Shown: positions 1-9,131, numbered from the stretch's first letter. The stretch is 64,000 nt of DNA from an uncultured Prevotellaceae bacterium (GCA_900316835.1 ONEL01000001.1:248001-312000); one strand, 5' to 3'. Notes: a model not told the origin generated them from the sequence alone. Numbers and translations: made by a program.

Positions 1-1
1 A

Positions 2-916
2 AAAAAACTGGTGGGACTGCACATGCGCCCCATCGCTCTAGTTGAAGACGAGGTAACCGACTCGGCAGTGCGTCGCATGATTTTTGAGGCTGGCGATGAT
101 ATTGATGACTTAATGACTTTGTGCCATGCCGATATCACTAGCAAAAATCAAGAAAAGGTTAAGCGCATTCATCAAAACTATGAATTAGTTAAGCAAAAGA
201 TTATAGATATTGAAGAGAAAGATCGTGTTCGCAATTTCCAACCGCCAGTTGACGGAGAGGAAATTATGGACACCTTTGGGCTCACACCATCACGTCCTGT
301 GGGAGATATTAAGGATGCCATAAAAGATGCCATACTTGATGGCGTGATAAGAAATGACTATGCTCAAGCACATCATTTTATGATGAATAAAGCTAAGGAG
401 TTAGGGATTACAGCATGCAATGAAGGGCAACTTAACTATAAGGTGGTTGAAAGTGCAATGGGTAATTTAACCGTAGTTGCCTCAAGTGTGGGAATTGTGG
501 CTATTTTATTTGGAGAAAACGATTTATCTATCCTGGCAAGCAAGATGAGTCTTGTGCCAGTAGGCACCTCTACCCCACTACTTGAAAATGCGATAACACA
601 GCTTAAAGAGTATTTTGCCCGAGAACGTCATGAGTTCTCATTGCCTCTACACATTGTGGGAACCGAGTTCCAAAAATCAGTGTGGGAAGCTATTAGAACT
701 GTCACTTATAGTAAGACTGCCAGCTACAAGCAAATTGCGCTCATGATTGGAAAAGAGAAATCAGTGCGAGCTGTGGCGCAAGCATGTGGGGCTAATCGAT
801 TACCAATTATTATACCTTGCCACCGCATTATAGCTAGCAATGGTGATCTGGGAGGCTACTCGGCAGGTGTTGACAAGAAAGAATTCTTACTCAAGCTCGA
901 GGGTACGCTAAAGTGA
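2..916 (+). CDS. CCA tRNA nucleotidyltransferase C-terminus fused to O6-methylguanine-DNA methyltransferase (5' partial)
   Basis: The reading frame is open to the window edge, so the true start lies upstream and the GTG at 11 is not a start. Roughly the first 130 residues resemble the C-terminal helical arm of Bacteroidetes poly(A) polymerase/CCA-adding enzymes ([18 protein letters not shown], then a conserved block around [15 protein letters not shown]), which mature tRNA 3' ends. Without a stop the frame runs into a complete Ogt/MGMT domain: an N-terminal subdomain (from about residue 143) and the DNA-binding/alkyl-acceptor domain with the IPCHRII motif, acceptor Cys about residue 270 counted from position 11, and the downstream GGYSAG. 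The methyltransferase part removes alkyl groups from guanine O6 in a suicide reaction. Both domain assignments are firm; whether the fusion is processed or is an assembly effect cannot be seen here. Confidence 0.85.
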   Translation, partial: KKLVGLHMRPIALVEDEVTDSAVRRMIFEAGDDIDDLMTLCHADITSKNQEKVKRIHQNYELVKQKIIDIEEKDRVRNFQPPVDGEEIMDTFGLTPSRPVGDIKDAIKDAILDGVIRNDYAQAHHFMMNKAKELGITACNEGQLNYKVVESAMGNLTVVASSVGIVAILFGENDLSILASKMSLVPVGTSTPLLENAITQLKEYFARERHEFSLPLHIVGTEFQKSVWEAIRTVTYSKTASYKQIALMIGKEKSVRAVAQACGANRLPIIIPCHRIIASNGDLGGYSAGVDKKEFLLKLEGTLK

Positions 917-926
917 ACTCACGTTA
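915..926. repeat. Solo 12-bp match to the MITE-like terminal repeat
   Basis: GAACTCACGTTA here equals the outer part of the right terminal inverted repeat of the element at 43000-43168. It overlaps the TGA stop of the CCA-MGMT fusion gene, just as the right end of the large element overlaps the stop codon of the flippase gene. No partner end is visible within about 200 bp, so this may be a remnant end or a chance match. Confidence 0.35.
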
Positions 927-939
927 ATCTTGTGCCTAC

Positions 940-1401
940 TTACTTATTTGCGTCTTGCTCTTTGAAGGTTATCGTGCGGTTGTAAATATAATTAGCAATA
1001 GTATAAACAACCATCGATATGACCATAACGATGTTTTGGCCGGCATTCTTCATGGGCAAGAATGGGATTGTGTCATCGCTAAGGTTTTTCCACTCAAGTC
1101 CCTCAAGAAGGAATAAACTTACAGCACCCTGCAAAATCCAGCAGATAAAGAATCCGCATCCAAATAGCAGTGCCTCTCGCTTGATATTTGATCCTGTCTT
1201 AAATACCCATTGCCGGTTCCAAATGAAACTGTTGATTACGCCAAGAACATATCCTATGATGTTAGCGGCGCCATAGGGCACACCAGCCCATGTGTTTAGC
1301 AAGTAGAAAGATATTGCAGTAATAAGAGTGTTCATCACTCCTATTACACCATACTTCATAAGCTGGATTAATGTTTTCTTAGTTTCGGTCTTAGAAATCA
1401 T
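940..1401 (-). CDS. GtrA-like family membrane protein
   Basis: 153-residue protein with four predicted transmembrane helices (about residues 12-34, 40-62, 80-100 and 118-140), the length and topology of the GtrA family (PF04138). Typical GtrA features are visible: YGVIGVMNT in helix 1, NSFIWNRQWVF after helix 2 and NYIYNRTITF near the C-terminus. Family members are thought to help move or hold polyprenyl-linked sugars during cell-surface polysaccharide modification; the substrate here is unknown. It lies on the minus strand just downstream of gldH, 53 bp away, and its own 3' end converges on the CCA-MGMT gene. Confidence 0.85.
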   Translation of the reverse strand: MISKTETKKTLIQLMKYGVIGVMNTLITAISFYLLNTWAGVPYGAANIIGYVLGVINSFIWNRQWVFKTGSNIKREALLFGCGFFICWILQGAVSLFLLEGLEWKNLSDDTIPFLPMKNAGQNIVMVISMVVYTIANYIYNRTITFKEQDANK

Positions 1402-1454
1402 ATCGCCAAATGTTTGTTTTCTAGTTCTAAGGTATATCTAAATTGAGGATTTAC

Positions 1455-1955
1455 TTATTTGCTGGGTTTTACAATAATACCAATGTCGATTACATTCTTG
1501 ACAACATCGCAGTTTTTCATCGCCTGCCACACAACCACCGAGTTCACTTGCGATGGTTTAACACCTTGTGCAACAACTATACTTGACTGGTAAAGCGCGC
1601 CAAAGCCCGAGCCAAGCCAGTTACCATAGCCATCGCTGAGCACAAAATCAATATTGCTACGATTAACGTTTTTAACACTGTCGATGAGATCAACTACTAG
1701 GTTCAGGTTGCTGTATTGGTAAGAATTGTTGTGCCTGAGGGCTAATTCCACGTCATAAGTGATTGTGGAATCAGCATACTCCGGGAAAAATGAAATTGAC
1801 ATCGACTTTTGCCAGCCTTCATCGGGCAAAGTTTTGAACTGCGCCATTGAATCTTGCCCAAATGAACATCCATTCAGGCAAGACAATGCGCATATCAAGA
1901 TTGTCGCGAGAGCGACAAAATGTCTTGTTAACAGTATGTTAGTTTTGTTTTTCAA
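1455..1955 (-). CDS. gldH: Gliding motility lipoprotein GldH
   Basis: About 166 residues with a lipoprotein signal peptide ending in the lipobox LNGC, followed by a domain matching GldH: FFPEYADSTITYDVELALRHNNSYQYSNL and a C-terminal block ending DIGIIVKPSK. GldH is an outer-membrane-associated lipoprotein required for gliding in Flavobacterium and retained in non-gliding Bacteroidales. No ATG lies before the lipobox in this frame; a TTG at 1955 gives MKNKTNILLTRHFVALA and is the best start, overlapping the end of ricT by 17 nt. The same frame stays open up to 2357, but that extension reads antiphase to ricT and is not coding. The ricT-gldH order is common in Bacteroidetes. Start confidence is moderate, function high. 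Confidence 0.8.
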   Translation of the reverse strand: MKNKTNILLTRHFVALATILICALSCLNGCSFGQDSMAQFKTLPDEGWQKSMSISFFPEYADSTITYDVELALRHNNSYQYSNLNLVVDLIDSVKNVNRSNIDFVLSDGYGNWLGSGFGALYQSSIVVAQGVKPSQVNSVVVWQAMKNCDVVKNVIDIGIIVKPSK

Positions 1956-3339
1956 CGTTTTTTTCAGAACGTTTTGAACGATTGTTGTTGATATTTCTCC
2001 TTGCTCGGGCTTCAGGGTTGCGGGGTCGGAATTCTTTAAGACCCGTGGGCTGATTACTGGGAATGTTCTTTGCTCTGCGCTCGCGCTCTTTATTACTAAC
2101 AGGTCGACGTTTCTCCACGCTATTTCCACGCCTTGACTCTTTGGGTTCCTGGCGATTTCGTTCTGGCGTGTTACTAGAGTTACTTGCCTGTGGAGCAGAA
2201 CCCTGCGACTTGTTGCGATTTTTCTTTTTCTTCTTTTTCTTTGTGGTGTCGAAACGGCTGATGCTATCTTGACCCACCAAGTCACCATAAGCGCTAATTT
2301 CATTTTTCGCCTCAAATCCGTCAGGTTCAAGGTGCTCAGGCTTAATGCCTTCGCCATTGAGCATCATTACTTCTCTAACTCTCTCAGGAGTGATAGTAAC
2401 CAGGTCGGTAGGTACACCTTTCTCTGAAGAATAAGTTATTTCTCGTTTGAGAATATCGGTCTTGAAATGATAGTAGGACTTATCCTTTGTCTCAAGCACA
2501 ACATCCCGTTTGGGCAGTGATTTAGATGCTTCAACATAAGTGTCGACCTCAAAGTTAATACAGCACTTTAGTTTAGCACACTGCCCCGCAAGTTTTTGTG
2601 GATTGAGTGATACATCTTGATATCGAGCCGCGCTAGTGGCTACCGAGACAAAAGTGCTCATCCAGCTAGCACAACACAAGGCTCTGCCACATGGTCCAAT
2701 ACCTCCAATGCGACCAGCCTCTTGACGTGCACCAATCTGTTTCATCTCGACACGAATTTTAAAAACATCGGCGAGCACCTTAATTAACTGGCGGAAGTCT
2801 ACACGTCCATCGGCTATGTAGTAGAAAATAGCTTTGTTGCCATCGCCTTGATACTCCACATCGCCAATCTTCATCTCTAAGCCTAGGTCTTTCGCTATCT
2901 GCCTAGAGCGAATCATGGTGTCGGCTTCTTTGGCTTTAGCTTGCTCAAAACGTACAAGATCGGCAGGTTTTGCTTTTCGGAACACTCGCAAGATTTCAGC
3001 ATCAGGGCGCAAACGAGTGCGTTTCATCTGCAATTTAACAAGATTTCCTGTCAATGCTACTGTGCCAATGTCGTGACCGGGATTAGCTTCTACCGCTACC
3101 ACATCGCCTTGTTTCAAGTCAAGTTTAGCACTGTTGCGATAAAAACCGCGCCTTGTGTTCTTGAAGTGTACTTCCACAATGTCGAAGTCGTTTTTTCCAC
3201 CAGGAACATCGGCGAGCCAATTATAGCTGTCGAGGTTGCAACGTGAGTCACAAGCCTTTTCACATCCAGCAGCACAGCCTACACACTTGTCCAAGCTAGA
3301 CTCGTCTTGTTGACTAATAATCTGTTTAACGTCATCCAT
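1939..3339 (-). CDS. ricT: RicT/YaaT-like PSP1 domain protein
   Basis: 466 residues. An N-terminal Cys-rich segment (about residues 19-34, CVGCAAGCEKACDSRC) precedes the PSP1 domain, with the signature GRIGGIGPCGRALCCASW and later CAKLKCCINFE around residues 215-265. The last 100 residues are Lys/Arg/Asn-rich and low complexity (a run of nine lysines), probably disordered and possibly RNA-contacting. The Bacillus homologue RicT is part of an Fe-S cluster-containing Y-complex that modulates RNase Y; here the gene sits 15 bp downstream of rny on the same strand, which supports a similar partnership. The N-terminal cysteines are candidates for Fe-S binding (inference). Confidence 0.88.
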   Translation of the reverse strand: MDDVKQIISQQDESSLDKCVGCAAGCEKACDSRCNLDSYNWLADVPGGKNDFDIVEVHFKNTRRGFYRNSAKLDLKQGDVVAVEANPGHDIGTVALTGNLVKLQMKRTRLRPDAEILRVFRKAKPADLVRFEQAKAKEADTMIRSRQIAKDLGLEMKIGDVEYQGDGNKAIFYYIADGRVDFRQLIKVLADVFKIRVEMKQIGARQEAGRIGGIGPCGRALCCASWMSTFVSVATSAARYQDVSLNPQKLAGQCAKLKCCINFEVDTYVEASKSLPKRDVVLETKDKSYYHFKTDILKREITYSSEKGVPTDLVTITPERVREVMMLNGEGIKPEHLEPDGFEAKNEISAYGDLVGQDSISRFDTTKKKKKKKNRNKSQGSAPQASNSSNTPERNRQEPKESRRGNSVEKRRPVSNKERERRAKNIPSNQPTGLKEFRPRNPEARARRNINNNRSKRSEKNVEKQN

Positions 3340-3354
3340 GATGATTTTACCACA

Positions 3355-4896
3355 TTATTTCGCAAAGCTAACCGCACGTGTTTCACGAATCACAGTAATG
3401 CGCACTTGACCTGGGTAGGTCATTTCGTCTTGAATCTTTTGAGCGATTTCACTTGATAGTTTCTCGGTTTCTTGGTCAGTAATCTTGTCGGCGCCAACAA
3501 TAACACGTAGCTCACGTCCTGCTTGGATAGCATAAGTTTTGACAACACCAGGATAAGACATCGCAAGACGCTCAAGATCATTAAGACGCTTAATATAAGC
3601 TTCCACAACCTCGCGACGAGCACCTGGACGAGCACCTGAAATAGCATCACACACTTGAACAATGGGAGCATAAAGGCTTGTTGCCTCTTCCTCGTCATGG
3701 TGAGCACCAATGGCATTGCAAATGTCGGCTTTTTCTTTATATTTCTCCGCAAGCTTCATGCCAAGTTGAGCATGTGGCAACTCTGGCTCATCATCTGGCA
3801 CTTTGCCAATGTCATGAAGTAATCCTGCACGACGAGCCTTCTTGGGGTTAAGACCAAGTTCACTAGCCATTACAGCACACAAATTAGCGGTTTCGCGTGA
3901 GTGCTGGAGCAGGTTTTGACCATAGCTTGAACGATACTTCATCTTGCCGATGAGGCGTATTAGTTCAGGGTGCAAACCATGAATACCAAGGTCGATTGCA
4001 GTGCGCTTGCCAGTCTCAATGATTTCATCTTCAACTTGCTTGCGGACCTTTGCTACAACCTCCTCAATGCGAGCAGGATGGATGCGACCATCGGCAACAA
4101 GCTGGTGTAATGCCAGGCGAGCAATTTCGCGACGCACTGGATCAAAGCTTGAAAGAACAATAGCCTCAGGAGTGTCATCAACAATAATCTCAATGCCGGT
4201 GGCTGCCTCCAGTGCACGTATATTACGACCCTCGCGACCAATGATGCGACCTTTCATCTCATCGTTGTCGATGTGGAATACGGTTACAGCGTTCTCAATG
4301 GCGGTCTCGGTTGCCACACGCTGAATGGTGGTGACAATAATGCGTTTAGCTTCCTTGTTGGCTGTGAGCTTGGCATCGTCCATGATGTCGTTGATATAGC
4401 TCGCCGCGGCAGTCTTAGCCTCATCTTTAAGCGATTCAACGAGTTTTTCTTTTGCTTCTTCGGCCGAAAGTCCACTCACATGCTCAAGTGTGTCACGCAC
4501 TTTCATCTCCATCTTGTCGACTTCTTTCTTTCGGTCTTCAAGCACGGCAAGCTGGTTGTCGAGATTTACCTTCAGCGCATCGGTTTCGTTTTTCTTGCGC
4601 TGAACTTCTTGTTGCTGTTGATTAACCTGTATTTCGCGCTGCTTTAGTTTAGCTTCACTCGATTGAACTTTAGCGAGACGGGCATTGGCTTGTTTCTCGC
4701 TTTCGCTTTTGATAGCCAGACCTTCTTCCTTGCCCTTCATTACCTCTTTGTTCTTCAGCACCTCGGCCTCTAGTTTAGCTTTCTCTACAATGGTGTTAGC
4801 TTGTGATTTAGCACTGCGCTTTGAAATCATGTTAGCAGCGATAGCACCTATTGCTAGTGCCACCACTGCGACTACAATATAAATTACAATATTCAT
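3355..4896 (-). CDS. rny: Ribonuclease Y
   Basis: 513 residues with standard RNase Y architecture: an N-terminal membrane anchor (residues 3-22), a long charged coiled coil (about 25-190), a KH RNA-binding domain ([19 protein letters not shown]), and an HD phosphohydrolase domain with LLHDIGK as the metal-binding HD motif. RNase Y is a membrane-tethered endoribonuclease that starts mRNA decay. Length matches the family (about 510-520). It is followed by ricT and preceded by a structured intergenic RNA candidate and zapA, all on the minus strand, so transcription from the promoter at 5688-5720 could reach it. Confidence 0.96.
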   Translation of the reverse strand: MNIVIYIVVAVVALAIGAIAANMISKRSAKSQANTIVEKAKLEAEVLKNKEVMKGKEEGLAIKSESEKQANARLAKVQSSEAKLKQREIQVNQQQQEVQRKKNETDALKVNLDNQLAVLEDRKKEVDKMEMKVRDTLEHVSGLSAEEAKEKLVESLKDEAKTAAASYINDIMDDAKLTANKEAKRIIVTTIQRVATETAIENAVTVFHIDNDEMKGRIIGREGRNIRALEAATGIEIIVDDTPEAIVLSSFDPVRREIARLALHQLVADGRIHPARIEEVVAKVRKQVEDEIIETGKRTAIDLGIHGLHPELIRLIGKMKYRSSYGQNLLQHSRETANLCAVMASELGLNPKKARRAGLLHDIGKVPDDEPELPHAQLGMKLAEKYKEKADICNAIGAHHDEEEATSLYAPIVQVCDAISGARPGARREVVEAYIKRLNDLERLAMSYPGVVKTYAIQAGRELRVIVGADKITDQETEKLSSEIAQKIQDEMTYPGQVRITVIRETRAVSFAK

Positions 4897-4919
4897 TTTA
4901 AATAAAAAGTATATAAAAA

Positions 4920-5040
4920 TTAAAAAGCACTAAATGAGCAAGTTAATCCTTGAAATTCAAGGCAAACTTGCGCAAGAAGTGCAGGAACCTGTTAATTCAA
5001 AATCCGTTAAGTGCTTGGTCTTGTACCACTTCAATAGCAC
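4920..5040 (-). ncRNA. Structured RNA candidate between zapA and rny, possibly 6S RNA
   Basis: The 171-nt gap between zapA and rny folds well on the minus strand. AAGCACUUAA (5016-5007) can pair with UUUAGUGCUU near 4923-4934. Inside it, GCAAGUU pairs with AACUUGC around an inner CCUUGA/UCAAGG stem with loop AUU, and the outer closing stem is followed by a U-rich run. A long interrupted hairpin next to zapA recalls the enterobacterial zapA-ssrS arrangement of 6S RNA. I cannot run a covariance model, so the 6S label is a hypothesis; a simple terminator or leader hairpin for rny is the alternative. The 5' end is uncertain. Confidence 0.45.
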
Positions 5041-5067
5041 TGAGGGTACATCGACACTTTGCACAAT

Positions 5068-5367
5068 TTATATCTTCACAACCACATCGTTGAGCTGTTG
5101 CTCAAATGTGGTGAGGAAATTGTTTACAGCGACATTTTGATTATAAGCCTTAGAATAAAGGCGAGCAAACTGGAATGCGACCATAGCCATAGTGCTTTGT
5201 GAGGAGTTCTCCCCCTCAAAGCGTCCCACCCACTTGTTCCACAAGGTGTTTACAAGTTTCTCAGCCTCACGATAGTTGGCTTCCTCGTCGCGTGGTATTG
5301 TGAGCGCAATAGGCTCAACATCGGCTATTCTAATTAATATGTTTAGTGTCTTATCGTCAGTTGCCAT
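5068..5367 (-). CDS. zapA: Cell division protein ZapA
   Basis: 99 residues, the usual ZapA length. The N-terminal half (LNILIRIADVEPIALTI followed by EEANYREAEKLVNTLW) has the alpha/beta head pattern of ZapA, and the C-terminal half is a helical tail suited to coiled-coil dimerisation. ZapA binds FtsZ and promotes protofilament bundling at the division site. It starts 9 bp after a small coiled-coil gene, forming a two-gene unit like zapB-zapA pairings, and precedes the structured RNA candidate and rny. Confidence 0.85.
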   Translation of the reverse strand: MATDDKTLNILIRIADVEPIALTIPRDEEANYREAEKLVNTLWNKWVGRFEGENSSQSTMAMVAFQFARLYSKAYNQNVAVNNFLTTFEQQLNDVVVKI

Positions 5368-5376
5368 AATATTGCA

Positions 5377-5670
5377 TCATCCGTTTAGTTGAGAGATGCA
5401 TTTATCAATGTCCCGCACCATCTTGGAGATGGTTGCTTTAGCGTGATCTAGATTGTCAATATCAGGAGCGATAACACGTGCCATTTTAAGATACTCAATT
5501 TCTTGACGCATCAGCTCGTTGTTTTTCTTCATTTGCTCTATATCATCTAGGAGTTGCTCATTGCGAGTGGCAAGCGCTTGATTAGCTTGTTCTAGCGCAT
5601 GGTATTTTTCAATCAAGATATTGCTCTTGTTGATAATACGTGCCAAAGTCTGTTGCAACTCATTTGCCAT
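5377..5670 (-). CDS. Small coiled-coil protein upstream of zapA
   Basis: 97 residues, with an almost continuous heptad pattern between residues 10 and 68 (repeated L/I positions among E, Q and K), and no signal peptide or membrane segment. Genes of this type commonly precede zapA in Bacteroidetes and are usually left as hypothetical; its position and coiled coil suggest a ZapB-like division-associated factor (inference). It is the first gene of the zapA-rny unit, with a good TAnnTTTG promoter 18-50 bp upstream. Confidence 0.7.
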   Translation of the reverse strand: MANELQQTLARIINKSNILIEKYHALEQANQALATRNEQLLDDIEQMKKNNELMRQEIEYLKMARVIAPDIDNLDHAKATISKMVRDIDKCISQLNG

Positions 5671-5687
5671 AGCTCTCCAAAATTTTA

Positions 5688-5720
5688 CAAAAGTATAAAA
5701 AAAATCTCGACTAGGACAAA
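5688..5720 (-). promoter_or_regulatory. Bacteroidetes-type promoter for the coiled-coil/zapA unit
   Basis: On the minus strand, TTTG (5720-5717) and TACTTTTG (5695-5688) are separated by 21 nt and match the Bacteroidetes primary-sigma consensus (TTTG, about 19-21 nt, TAnnTTTG). The ATG of the first gene is 17 nt downstream of the second box. Confidence 0.65.
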
Positions 5721-5802
5721 GTTTGTGACATTTTTTATAAAAAAAATGAAAATAAGAGCACTAGAAGAGGCAAGAATCAGGAAATAAAGCTACTTATAAT
5801 AA

Positions 5803-7650
5803 TTACTTTTTATTACTAAGATATTCTTTTATAACACTAGTGAATTGCATCCAGTAGAGCTCGGTTTTTGCTTCGGCGACACCATATAGAGTGCCAAACT
5901 GCGCCTTGGTAGTTGGTTTAGCGACCGCCATCATGTGTAGCACCTTGTCGGTAAACACTACGTAGGGAGGAACTTTTCGAGCAGTGGCAATAGCCTTGCG
6001 TGTTGCTTTTAGCTTTTCAAAGAGCGCCAAATCCTCCTCTTCTTCATTAAAGATAGCTTGTTCTTGCTTGGGCTTCTTAGATAGAGCCGTTGTTTCGTAA
6101 TAGAATTTGGATAACATTATGTTTCTCTTGCCGTATAGTACTTCTTTCCCAAGTTCTGTAATCTTGAGATGAGAATCTTCTTCATAGGCAATAAAGATTA
6201 AGCCTAGTTGTAACATCTGCAATAAGTAGGCATTCCACTGGCTGGCTTTGAGATCGCGACCCACTCCATAGGTCTTTATCTTGTCGTATCCATTAGCTAC
6301 AATATCGCTCTTGCGTGAACCTCTCAAAATATCAATAAGAGTTTTGAATCCTATGTTTTGATTTGTTCGCATCAATGCGCTTAAAGCCATCTGGCAAAGC
6401 TTAGTGCCCTCTACCCTATCGGGCGGATTGTTGCACACGTCGCAATTGCCACAGTCGTGATCATATCGTTCATTAAAATAGCTCAGAAGGACACGACGCC
6501 TGCACACTGACGCTTCGGCATATTGTTGCATGCGATTTAGTTTCTCAATGTTGATTATCGCTTGCCCCGAGTCATTGGCGAAGTTCATGAGTGTCTTGAC
6601 ATCGGCAAATGAATAGAACATTAGAGCGTCGGCTTTCATGCCATCGCGTCCAGCACGCCCTATTTCTTGATAGTAGCTCTCAATGTTTTTGGGCATATTG
6701 TAATGAATTATCCACCGCACATTACTCTTGTCTATACCCATGCCAAAGGCTATTGTTGCACAAATGACCGGAATGTCATCATTAATAAAGGCTTGTTGAA
6801 TAGCAAGTTTTTGAGCTGTTGGGATTGCCGCATGAAAAGCTTGCGCGTTGATTCCTAGTGCCTGCAGATTAGTGGCAAGAGTCTCGGTCGACTTCCTGCT
6901 AAGGCAATATATGATACCACTTTGCCCGTTGTGATTTTCAATAAATCCCACAATCCTTCTCAACTTCTCTCGTCCACTAATGCCACTTATCACACTCAAT
7001 GAAATGTTGGGGCGGTCAAAAGATTGTATAAAAGTCTTCGCGTCGGGGATGTTGAGCTGAATCTTTATGTCGTCACGAGTAAGGCGATCGGCAGTTGCCG
7101 TCAATGCCATAACAGGCACCCCAGGGAATCTCTTTCTAACAAGTGATAACTGGCTATATTCAGGGCGAAAATCGTGCCCCCAGTGAGAAATACAATGTGC
7201 CTCGTCAATAGCGATTAGGTTTATCTTTAGGTCGCGAGCCCACAGGTCCATATCGGCCAGTAGTCTTTCTGGAGAAATGTATAATAGCTTTATATGCCCG
7301 AGGTAAACATTATCAATAATCTCTCGATTTTGGGACTCGGTTTGCTGGCTGTTAATAGCTGCCGCGGGCACACCATTAGCCACGAGAGAGTCGACCTGAT
7401 CTTTCATCAATGCCAGCAACGGAGATACCACAATGGCGCATCCAGGCTTTAATAGTGCTGGAATCTGGTAACATATCGATTTTCCCCCACCTGTTGGCAT
7501 GAGCACCACGGCATCTTTCCCATGTATTACATGCTCTATTACCTGAAACTGCATGGGGTGAAAGGTGTCGTATCCGAAGAATCGCTTTAACAAAGCGTGA
7601 GCATCATGTTTTATGTCAACCATTTCTTTTATCCTTGTAATGTGTTTCAC
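5803..7650 (-). CDS. recQ: ATP-dependent DNA helicase RecQ
   Basis: 615 residues, close to E. coli RecQ (609). Motif I MPTGGGKS (residues 51-58) and motif II DEAH (149-152) define the helicase core; motif VI is QEIGRAGRDG. A zinc-binding region follows (CRRRVLLSYFNE ... CGNCDVC), then a winged-helix RQC region and a C-terminal HRDC domain. RecQ unwinds 3'-5' in recombination and fork repair. The listed start is a GTG overlapping the stop of the upstream sugar transferase gene by 4 nt (GTGA), implying translational coupling; an ATG at 7623 (residue 10) is the alternative and leaves the helicase core intact. Confidence 0.95.
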   Translation of the reverse strand: MKHITRIKEMVDIKHDAHALLKRFFGYDTFHPMQFQVIEHVIHGKDAVVLMPTGGGKSICYQIPALLKPGCAIVVSPLLALMKDQVDSLVANGVPAAAINSQQTESQNREIIDNVYLGHIKLLYISPERLLADMDLWARDLKINLIAIDEAHCISHWGHDFRPEYSQLSLVRKRFPGVPVMALTATADRLTRDDIKIQLNIPDAKTFIQSFDRPNISLSVISGISGREKLRRIVGFIENHNGQSGIIYCLSRKSTETLATNLQALGINAQAFHAAIPTAQKLAIQQAFINDDIPVICATIAFGMGIDKSNVRWIIHYNMPKNIESYYQEIGRAGRDGMKADALMFYSFADVKTLMNFANDSGQAIINIEKLNRMQQYAEASVCRRRVLLSYFNERYDHDCGNCDVCNNPPDRVEGTKLCQMALSALMRTNQNIGFKTLIDILRGSRKSDIVANGYDKIKTYGVGRDLKASQWNAYLLQMLQLGLIFIAYEEDSHLKITELGKEVLYGKRNIMLSKFYYETTALSKKPKQEQAIFNEEEEDLALFEKLKATRKAIATARKVPPYVVFTDKVLHMMAVAKPTTKAQFGTLYGVAEAKTELYWMQFTSVIKEYLSNKK

Positions 7651-9029
7651 AATGCATTCCTATCGCCCCTAATAACATGAAATACTGTTAAAAGAATTAT
7701 TTTTATATCGAGCATAAAATTCCAGTTCTCGGAATACCAAACATCATATTCTACACGCTTTTCCATTTTCCACAATTCATCGGTGGGACCTCTAAAGCCG
7801 TTTACCTGAGCCCATCCTGTGATACCTGGTCGAATTGTGTGGCGCAACATGTACTTGTCAATCAATTCGCTATATTCATGAGTTTGTTGCACCATGTGAG
7901 GTCTGGGCCCTACAATCGACATGTCGCCCTTAAGCACATTAATAAATTGTGGCAGCTCATCAAGGCTTGTCTTCCTGAGAAAATTTCCAAATTTGGTCTC
8001 TCGAGGATCGTTGATTGTTGCTTGTTGAGTATCACTCTTGTCATTAACTCTCATAGAGCGGAACTTTAAGCATGTAAACGATTTGCCGCGATAGCCTGTG
8101 CGCACTTGCCTAAAAAATACTGGCCCTGGAGAGGATAATTTAACGCCTATGGCTATAGGGATAAAAATAACAGGAGATAAAATTAAAAATAATAAAGATG
8201 AGACGATGTCAAATAACCGTTTAATGGCTTTATTAACAGGGTTATTTAAAGGTTGTGGACGAATGGAAAGCACAGGAATCGCACCCAAGTTCTCTATCTC
8301 AAACCTGCGGGAAAAATATCTACCTAATTGAGGCACGTAGTAAAAATCAATAGCGTTGCGCTCGGCTAGATTTATAATGTGCTTAAGCTGGTTTCTATCA
8401 TCTTCAGGTATTGCGCAATAGACTTCATCAATGATATTAGAATTCAGGAAATCCTCCACCTTATCTATATCTCCTTTATAATAGCTACTCTCTGTGATAT
8501 TATCGGAGTCGAAGTATCCCATGATATTAAATCCATATCCCTGGTCTTTCTCCAATTCCTCTATTAATCGTAGCCCAGCGCCCGACTTTCCTCCACCTAT
8601 CACCACTATGCGCTTATAATTGTAGCCCTTGCCGCGATACCATTTCAATAATTTACGCGACACTATCCACCACAGCGATAACATGATAGTGAATAGGAGA
8701 TAGAAAATAATTGCCGACCTAAAAGATGGCATTGCATGAATAAACGATACCAGCACCAGGAAAATCACTGAGTGAAGCAGGATGTACTTGACGAGAAGAA
8801 TTAGTACTCGATCAAGGTAGACAACACGCTTGTGATGAAAGGTGCCAAGAGCATATATCACGACAGCAAATGAAATGTTCAGCATCAGCCATACTGAACG
8901 GGCATAGAATGCGTCTTGCCATAAATCATCAATCACGCAAGTAAAAAAATAAGATGCATTAATGATGATGAAGTCTATAAAAATGAAAATCCAGCGGATT
9001 AGATGCCCGTATCGACCCTTAGTTCTCAA
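7647..9029 (-). CDS. Undecaprenyl-phosphate sugar phosphotransferase (polyprenyl glycosylphosphotransferase)
   Basis: 460 residues: four N-terminal transmembrane helices (about 12-125), a Rossmann-like CoA-binding-3 domain (VVIGGGKSGAGLRLIEEL), a fifth hydrophobic hairpin near residue 275, and a C-terminal bacterial sugar transferase domain (FKRLFDIVSS ... KLSSPGPVFFRQVRTG ... LKFRSM ... SLDELPQFINVLKGDMSIVGPRP ... WAQVNG). This WcaJ/PssZ-type enzyme transfers a sugar-1-phosphate, often glucose or galactose, to undecaprenyl phosphate, starting exopolysaccharide or capsule repeat synthesis at the inner membrane. No other polysaccharide genes adjoin it; it is coupled to recQ by a 4-nt overlap. 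Confidence 0.92.
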   Translation of the reverse strand: MRTKGRYGHLIRWIFIFIDFIIINASYFFTCVIDDLWQDAFYARSVWLMLNISFAVVIYALGTFHHKRVVYLDRVLILLVKYILLHSVIFLVLVSFIHAMPSFRSAIIFYLLFTIMLSLWWIVSRKLLKWYRGKGYNYKRIVVIGGGKSGAGLRLIEELEKDQGYGFNIMGYFDSDNITESSYYKGDIDKVEDFLNSNIIDEVYCAIPEDDRNQLKHIINLAERNAIDFYYVPQLGRYFSRRFEIENLGAIPVLSIRPQPLNNPVNKAIKRLFDIVSSLLFLILSPVIFIPIAIGVKLSSPGPVFFRQVRTGYRGKSFTCLKFRSMRVNDKSDTQQATINDPRETKFGNFLRKTSLDELPQFINVLKGDMSIVGPRPHMVQQTHEYSELIDKYMLRHTIRPGITGWAQVNGFRGPTDELWKMEKRVEYDVWYSENWNFMLDIKIILLTVFHVIRGDRNAL

Positions 9030-9056
9030 AATGCCAATCCTTTATTATTTTATACA

Positions 9057-9111
9057 TTGATTTCACTCTCCCTCCCTTTAAAAATAAAGAGGAAATAGAG
9101 AGTGAAATCAA
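9057..9111 (-). terminator. Strong hairpin between DUF349 gene and sugar transferase gene
   Basis: TTGATTTCACTCTC (9057-9070) pairs with GAGAGTGAAATCAA (9098-9111), a perfect 14-bp stem with an inner CCTC/GAGG. It lies 20 bp beyond the stop of the DUF349 gene. No long U tract follows, so factor-independent termination is probable but not certain. Confidence 0.55.
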
Positions 9112-9131
9112 GAAATATAAAAAACTATGGT

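Noticed and set aside
1956..2357. 5' extension of the gldH frame giving a 300-aa protein
   Set aside because: It overlaps the ricT Lys-rich tail in another frame, has atypical composition and sits before a lipobox signal that must be near the N-terminus.
4934..5140. Plus-strand 68-codon frame between rny and zapA
   Set aside because: It overlaps the minus-strand zapA end and the structured region; no coding features.
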